NCBI GenBank assembly: GCA_004802725.1 | Contig: SGPM01000103.1 | Span: 1 to 64,000 of the forward strand | DNA: 64,000 nt | Origin: Antrodiella citrinella | Lineage: Eukaryota; Basidiomycota; Agaricomycetes; Polyporales; Steccherinaceae | Reading direction: 5' to 3' | Shown here: positions 58,194 to 64,000 of the stretch, piece by piece | Position numbering within the stretch: position 1 is the first letter of the stretch | Layout: the number at the start of each line of letters is the position of its first letter | The notes under the pieces: model-generated | The model's input: the letters and a program-made list of their open reading frames with translations, nothing else | Databases searched by the model: none | Told to the model about the DNA's origin: nothing | Position numbers and translations under genes: made by a program

Positions 58194-58655
58194 TTAGTCG
58201 TAGACTGAGAAGGTAAAAGTTAAGCTGTCGTGGTCGTGTGCACCAAAAGAGTGGACGCGACATACCGTGCACGATACCTGTCAGATCATATACAAGTCAG
58301 ATAATCTTTCCAAAGCACCACAAATATGTAGATACTCACCATAGAATAGCGTCCACGCAAGAAGGAAAGAGAACAAATTCTCTTGTCCAGGATTCAGCAT
58401 CTCCACTACTCCCCCTTGAACATATTTTCCGGGTTTCCGCCCGCATTTCAGCCATAGACAACCTCCCATGACCAAAGTCGCACCAACGAATATACCGAAG
58501 CCAAAGAAGTTCTGGACACCGAGAACACCTGCTGCAGCACCAGCATAGCAAGCAGCTAAGAATTTGATGGTAGAGAGGTGATTCGCGTTGTATTGCACAT
58601 TTGGTGGGAATAGGAGCTGAGTAGCCTGTTCGTTGGTAGGAGTCGGCGTCGCCAT
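58194..58655 (-). CDS. EMC6: ER membrane protein complex subunit 6
   Basis: Three coding exons on the minus strand (58655-58340, 58277-58266, 58204-58194) encode 112 residues, the usual EMC6 size. The block YNANHLSTIKFLAACYAGAA and three hydrophobic segments (FLAACYAGAAAGVLGV, GFGIFVGATLVMGGCLWL, LFSFLLAWTLFYG) match the subunit. The EMC inserts tail-anchored and multipass proteins into the ER membrane, and EMC6 belongs to its membrane core. The last residues are encoded by a 12-nt microexon and an 11-nt terminal exon, giving the family-like ending GIVHVYD. Ignoring these splices would extend the protein with unrelated residues. Confidence 0.92.
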
Positions 58656-59105
58656 CGTCGTGAACGGTGTCGGGAGGGTTGTGGTCGCTGTGCGAGGTCG
58701 TTGTAGACAGACGCCCAAGAACTATGGGTCCTGATGTAATATCAGAAATGTTACATATAATATTTCACTGAACAAACTGAACGTACAGCTGAGAGCACAG
58801 ACAACTGTGTTCGAAACATTTTCTGACACGATATGGTGATGGTACTTGGGTGTTACTGTCTTTCTCTAGATTTCTGGAATACATAGACCAAGTTCTAACA
58901 CCACGCCTACCTTGTTTAGGAGCTTCCGGCTATTTCCGGCCCACCTCATTCCAACGAATGACAACCAGAAAAGACGGGTCACGGAAACTTGAAAAGACTT
59001 GAAAGCCATGACACGTTGAATTGGAAACTTTCGTTGTTTGTATTTGCGCCACTAGGAATCTTACACTTGAGTTGGAAGAGAACCGCACGCCCATCAGACA
59101 CCGGG
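58656..59105. other. Intergenic between EMC6 start and ASADH stop
   Basis: 450 bp. No separate gene is supported; the ORF at 58930-59337 minus overlaps the ASADH 3' end in another frame. It should contain the EMC6 promoter and the ASADH 3' UTR. Confidence 0.5.
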
Positions 59106-60307
59106 CTACGAGATGATCCCCTTTACGACCGCGAGCTCCGCGTTCAGGATGCTGCTTGTCGCTGCTCCGATAGCAACATTGTTCGCAAGAACAACAAACT
59201 TGATATCCAGCACCCTGCACTGTCTCACCCTCCCCACCGATACTCCGGCACCCATCTGATAATCCCGGTCCAGCCTCGGCTGTGGTCGGTCTACCTCCTC
59301 GTGGACGAAGACGGTGTGTCGTGGAGCTGACGGACAACCGAGGGCGTACGCATCTGAGGTGTAAGCTGTGAGAGCTTCACGGACTTGTTGAGGACTGGGC
59401 GGCGGTCGCCTGGCGAAACGTATAGAGACGCACTCCGTGTGGCCCTCTATAACAGGCACGCGGTTGCAAGAGGCTGATATGCGTAGAGGATGTTTGTCGT
59501 GCATGTCAAAGGATTTCAGGCCTTCGTCGCCTTCACTGATGCCTCCGAGGATCTTCAAGGTCTCCCACTCCATCTTCTCTTCTTCACCGCTGATGTATGG
59601 GACAACATTATCGATGATATCCAGGCTTGGTACGCCCGGATATCCCGCGCCGGATATGGCTTGCATGGTGGTGATCATGCACGACTCGAGTGGTCCAAAT
59701 GCTTTTTCGAGAGCTGCAAGCGGAACAACGACTCCGGTGGTAGAACAATTGGCGTTAGTGAGGATGAAACCTTTCTTCAACGGCGGAGAATGTTGGGCAC
59801 GTTGTTGGGGGATCATGGCAAAGTGGGAAGAATTGACTAGAGGAACAACAAGAGGTACGGCTGGATCGCGTCTATAATTCTTCGCGTTGGAGAAAACCGC
59901 CAGTTCCGCATGCCGGAAGGCTTCCTCTGGAGGTGATGAAGCACGTCGTCAAACAATACAAGACGATCAGCTTGAGGATTTCAACAACAAAGACCAATGT
60001 CCCACTTACCGATTTCTCCTGCGACATCCGAGTCCAAACCCGAGAACACCACGGAGCATTCCACGAAGTGTTCCGGTATGCACTCCTTGACCACCATATC
60101 CCTCACTTGCGCAGGTACAGGCGACGTCTGCTTCCAGTTCACAGCTTGTGTGTACTTCTTTCCTGCACTCCGTTGCGATGCGCCCAAAGCATGGATGATG
60201 AAGTACGGATGTCTCGAGAGCAGTGCAATGAAGCGCTGCCCGACCGTCCCTGTTGCACCCAAAACGCCAACTTTTATCTCTCGAGGGGTGTGCTCTTTAC
60301 CGTGCAT
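59106..60307 (-). CDS. HOM2: Aspartate-semialdehyde dehydrogenase
   Basis: Two exons on the minus strand (60307-60010 and 59926-59106) encode 372 residues. The NADP-binding loop GATGTVGQ is at residues 17-24 and the catalytic Cys160 is in the NCST motif. The enzyme reduces aspartyl phosphate to aspartate semialdehyde, the branch point to threonine, methionine and isoleucine (homoserine pathway). Length and motifs fit the fungal/archaeal-type enzyme. The ATG at 60307 directly precedes the conserved Rossmann strand. It lies head-to-head with RRP43, 239 bp apart. Confidence 0.95.
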
Positions 60308-60546
60308 GTTGGATTGTGTATTCGGTCGACTATCCAGTCGATGAAGGGAGGAGCGAGAGGAGGAGGAATTGCAGAAATGTCACGGTGGTCTGGCTCCTTC
60401 GGCTAGCCTTTTCAGCTAATCGATTCGAAGTCCATTTTGATTAGATAAGATCTGCCCACAACGCGCAAGACAAGACTGTCACATTTCTACTTTCAACGAT
60501 ATCATTGACACCAAAAAGTAAGTCCATCTTGCGCTGAACGAGTGAA

Positions 60547-61766
60547 ATGTCTCATCATGTTGAACGTACCAGCAGAATGTCTGAACCGTCAGGACCAAAA
60601 CTGACCGTCGCACCGAGCGCGGATGAGCAAACCGCGCTCAAAGCCGCTACGTTCCGCCGTCTGCATCCTAAACTCTACCTCGAACGGTTTCTGGCGGAGA
60701 ACGTGAGACCAGATGGGAGGGCATTTGACGAATGGAGAGATGTGTCAGTGAATGTAGGTCTGTACCCTTCATTCGCGTCTAAATCGTAGGACCCAATGAA
60801 CGTCTGCTCATTTGAATTTGGACTGAATACACAGGCTCCATATCTACGGCCGACGGTTCCGCGTTGGTGAGAATGGGAGATACGACGATAGTTTGTGGAG
60901 TGAAGGCAGAGATTGCAGAGCCCGACCTAGACAGGTCAGAGCATGGTTTTTTAGGTGCGAGCTTCCGGGACCTCCGTGCCCACAAATGAAGCTGACGACG
61001 CGGCAGTACCGAACATTGATCTTCCAGCAATATGTTCACCGAAATTTAAACCAGGTCCCCCAGCTGAAGAAGCCCAAGTGCTGTCGGAAAGGCTGAATGA
61101 AGCTCTCATCGCGTAAGTACTTCAGTTACATCTCAATAAAAATTCCAGCCGACCGCGTCGCGTGATGCACACTCACAACAAAAAGCGCGAATGTCGTACC
61201 AACCACGTCGCTATGCATAGAGCCTGGAAAGTCTGCATGGGTGCTATACGTCGATGCGACATGTATCAATTACGACGGAAACGTTTTTGACGCAGCGCTG
61301 CTCGCTATGGTAGCTGCACTACGAAATAGTACGTATCCTCGCACTTCAACTATACCGCAATTTTTATTCCCTGTCACGCAGCCCGGCTCCCTAAAGCAAC
61401 GTACAACGACGAGATAGGTCGTACTACCTGTACGCGCAAAACCATGGTCCCGCTAGCGATCAGCAAAACCCCAATATCGTCGTCGTTTGGAATTTTTGAT
61501 TCGTACGTGGCTTCGTATTCCTATCATTTCAGACATGCTGATTGTACCGGCGCAGAACACACATTCTCGCCGACCCAACGACGTTTGAGGAACCACTCCT
61601 GGACACAACATTTACCGTGATTCTTGACGAGGCGGGCGGTATTGTTTCGGTAGTGCAGTCGGGGCTAACAGGAATGTTAGGAGATGTGACGACACAGTGC
61701 ATCGAAGTGGCGAAGGTTAGGTGCTCCGATGTCAGGAAGATGCTTCAGAATGTCATCTCCGTTTGA
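60547..61766 (+). CDS. RRP43: Exosome core subunit Rrp43 (RNase PH-like)
   Basis: Six exons (60547-60757, 60835-60954, 61007-61112, 61186-61328, 61382-61502, 61556-61766) encode 303 residues. Conserved blocks are FLAENVRPDGRAFDEWR, GSISTADGSALVRMGDTTIVCGVKAEIAEP, VPNIDLPAICSPKFKPGPP and LYVDATCINYDGNVFDAALLAM. Rrp43/EXOSC8 is one of the six RNase PH-fold proteins that build the inactive ring of the RNA exosome, acting in nuclear and cytoplasmic RNA processing and decay. Two splice sites are unusual: exon 1 ends at a GTCTGT donor, and exon 4 starts after an AAG acceptor. An in-frame ATG at 60577 would shorten the protein by ten residues. Confidence 0.93.
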
Positions 61767-62039
61767 CTGTCGCGACGGCTCTTGTGTGCGGCATTGGGCT
61801 CGTATGTGAAACATGAGGCATTTTATATAAAAGAGCATCTAAATCAGAAAGAAGAGTCTGGTGGTACCAAGAAGAGATGCTCTAATCATACGAATACGAA
61901 ATGAGGAATAAAGAGGAAGAGAGGATATAGATGATACTGTACTCGACTAAGCATATGCGGATTGTATCATAAGGACAAGCAGGACAAGAAGGGTGAATAT
62001 GACATAACTATAACACCAAATAACTTAGTAGGGCAGCGT

Positions 62040-64000
62040 TCATGCAGCGGACGTTCCCCTCCCGGACGCCCTCAAGTAAGCGTCGATCATGCTCATCATG
62101 TTACCGCGAGTGTAGTCCTCAGGGAGCCACTCGCCGTTGTTGACGCACAGGACCTTCATGCGCTCGTGGTAGTTGAGATCGGGAAGGAGCTTCGGTGTGA
62201 TCAGGAAGTATTGTCCGCTGTCTGCCTTGCATGTCACCTCGACGAGAGAGTTGTGCACAGCGCGTTCAGCACGCGCGTCCATACCCTACACAAGATAGTC
62301 AGAGAAGTGGATGATGACGGACAGTGATGCCTATTGCGTACCTGGTTGATCTCATCGACCAGTGAGAACGGCGTACGAGCCTCTTCGGTCAAACTCATGA
62401 GGTACATGATCGTCGTCAACGAGCGTTCCTGGATGACGCGCGCATGTCAGAAAGGAGCGCATACAAACTGAGGACAGACTTACACCACCGGATTGACGTT
62501 CACCAGTGAGCAATTGGAGCTTCTCGTTGTCCCGGAACTTGACGAGGATATCGATGGCCCACTTGTCGTAGTCTTCATGCTGAGAAATCCGGATCTCTCC
62601 CGCGCATCCAATACCTGTTTGTAGATTGTGAATTTAGGGAGCTGTAAGTGTCGTGAGGGTACGCACGATCAAAGGCGGCAGCGAATCGGTCTGCGACGCT
62701 ATCAACCAACTTCGTCAAGGCAGGCTCCCATTTATCCTGGATGTCATGGATTAGCTCAACCAGCCAACCATACGGAGAATCAATAAAATACCCGAGCAAT
62801 TTGAATGGCGCGGTCTTTCTTGTTGACCTTCTCCTCCTTCTCTGCGATAGCCTCTTCAAGACGTTCGATCTGTACGGTGTTCAATCACAACCCTTCAAAC
62901 AGATATGCATGTTTGCGCTCACCGCTTTCTTCCGTTGCTCATACTGGTCTACGACACCCGCATTTGTGTTCGCCGCCATCTCCAACTGGGCCTTCTTCTC
63001 CGCCAGATCATCTTGCCACTGGTCGGTCGTCCGGTGCAGTGCTTCGCCAGACTGCCGAATGGTCTAAGAACGTATATTAGACAAAATGGATGAGCAGAAC
63101 ATACCGACTCAATTGCCTTGAACTTTTCAACCGTCTCTTGGTGCACTTCCGACTTGATCTTCTGCTCAACGATGTCAGCCATGTCTTTCGCGCGGACCTT
63201 GGAGGTTTCGAACTCCAGTTGAACTATGCGGCGACAGTGATTCAGTATCGCGAAATAACATTGCGGAAGACCGTCACTTACCTGCATTGAACCTCTCTGT
63301 AGCTTCTGTAACCTTCTCAGCTCGGACCTTGCTCAACTTCTGGAATTGGGCCAAGTTCGCACTGACTTGCAGGAACTGCAGAATAATCTTCGTAGCTTCG
63401 GTTTGCTCAGTAATCGCAGATCGTATGAGGGTCTGAGGAGTACGTCAGTCTTCTGACCATATCCTTGCAAAACGTAACACACCTGATATTCTCGGACGAT
63501 TCGAACACGCTGCTTGGCCAATTCAATAATCTTCCTCTTCAGATTGTTGCGATCAACGTCGATCGGTGGAGCATTCAGCAGCTTCGCAAGCGCTGTCTTG
63601 TTAGAATCTAAGAAGTAGGTATCAGCACCCGCCGAAGTCATCCTCACGCAAGGTCATATTACCAAGCTGTATGCGCAGACGTTGCATCCGAGTCTGCTCC
63701 CTGGAGACTTCCTCCTTACGCTGAGTCAACTTGGCCTAAAGCGAAGAAATCATTACCAGCATCATAGCGTCTGTGATGGAAAAAATACTCACAAGCTTTG
63801 TCTTGAACTCGTTCTGTTCCCTCTGTAATGCCCTCTCATCTTCCCCAATTTGGGCCATCTGCTCGTTGACTTGTTCCAGCTGGCGAGCAGCCGCATCTGC
63901 ATCCGCTTGGAGTCTTCGCTTTACTTCCGGGTCAACTGTGGCGTGGGGTGACTTCAGCGACCAGGCATTCATGAGTGAAAGTAAGCTTACCATTTGCAGT
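62040..64000 (-). CDS. SMC5: SMC5, C-terminal part (gene continues beyond the window)
   Basis: The minus-strand gene ends at 62040 and runs off the right edge, so the N-terminal ATPase half is missing. Several short exons encode coiled coil (RRLQADADAAARQLEQVNEQMA and following) and then the C-terminal head: QLLTGERQSGGERSLTTIMYLMSL with the ABC signature and LVDEINQGMD with the Walker B region and D-loop. It ends with the family-specific YHERMKVLCVNNGEW. Smc5 pairs with Smc6 in a complex for DNA repair, replication fork stability and chromosome segregation, together with the SUMO ligase Nse2. The exon structure inside the coiled coil was not fully resolved. It is convergent with RRP43. Confidence 0.93.

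Noticed and set aside
60893..61096. Alternative Rrp43 frame (LPGPPCPQMKLTT...) and an alternative 55-nt intron removing VKAEIAEPDLD
   Set aside because: The first has no family match. The second deletes a block conserved in Rrp43/EXOSC8. The intron 60955-61006 instead yields GFLVPNIDLPAICSPKF.
1..64000. CRISPR arrays, operons, ribosome binding sites, rRNA genes
   Set aside because: The window is eukaryotic, with spliceosomal introns throughout; no regularly spaced repeats or rRNA-like sequence were seen.

Overview
The window is a gene-dense nuclear segment of a filamentous basidiomycete, most likely an Agaricomycete. The evidence is many canonical GT-AG introns of about 50-60 nt, a C2-NACHT STAND protein, a CE15 glucuronoyl esterase, a DUF6593-type protein, a chitin synthase fused to a myosin-like motor, and fungal housekeeping genes in many-exon form. 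I rebuilt splice models by hand. For 18 of the 19 complete multi-exon models below, the summed exon lengths are an exact multiple of three, which is an internal check on the splicing. SMC5 is cut by the window edge, and the 71-residue ORF at 9682 has a single exon.

Layout. 0.35-3.7 kb: C2-NACHT protein. 3.7-5.9 kb: gene-poor, with a possible LTR-like segment. 5.9-8.8 kb: auxilin/Swa2 (UBA-TPR-J). 9.7 kb: a small Ser/Pro/Ala/Gly-rich protein. 11.0-17.6 kb: motor-domain chitin synthase of 1,985 residues. 18.1-19.4 kb: a single-pass membrane protein of unknown function. 20.9-22.2 kb: secreted glucuronoyl methylesterase, convergent with mitochondrial MetRS (22.4-24.4 kb). 25.3-27.4 kb: a PX-GH18 chitinase fusion, convergent with a serine racemase-like enzyme (27.7-28.9 kb). 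30.0-31.2 kb: metallophosphoesterase. 32.9-33.9 kb: SDR. 36.1-38.0 kb: auxin-efflux-carrier-family transporter. 39.2-45.5 kb: Nup192. 45.7 kb: mitochondrial uL13. 46.6-47.8 kb: unknown, probably nuclear protein. 48.1-52.8 kb: Boi/Pob1-type scaffold with SH3, SAM, PH and a C-terminal CH-like domain. 53.1-55.9 kb: TTC27/Emw1. 56.3-57.0 kb: DUF6593-like protein. 58.2-58.7 kb: EMC6. 59.1-60.3 kb: aspartate-semialdehyde dehydrogenase. 60.5-61.8 kb: Rrp43. 62.0 kb to the end: SMC5, 3' part.

Most neighbours are unrelated housekeeping genes, and I see no biosynthetic cluster. A loose theme is cell wall and polarity: chitin synthase, PX-chitinase, the Boi/Pob1 scaffold and Emw1. Three divergent pairs share start-to-start spacers of only about 225-240 bp (Nup192/uL13m, unknown nuclear protein/Boi, ASADH/Rrp43), probably bidirectional promoters.

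The most distinctive observations are protein architectures (PX-GH18 without a signal peptide; SH3-SAM-PH-CH) and splicing. Two introns look like GC-AG introns, and there are microexons of 7, 12, 19 and 24 nt; an ordinary gene caller would probably report several of these as frameshifts or truncated genes.
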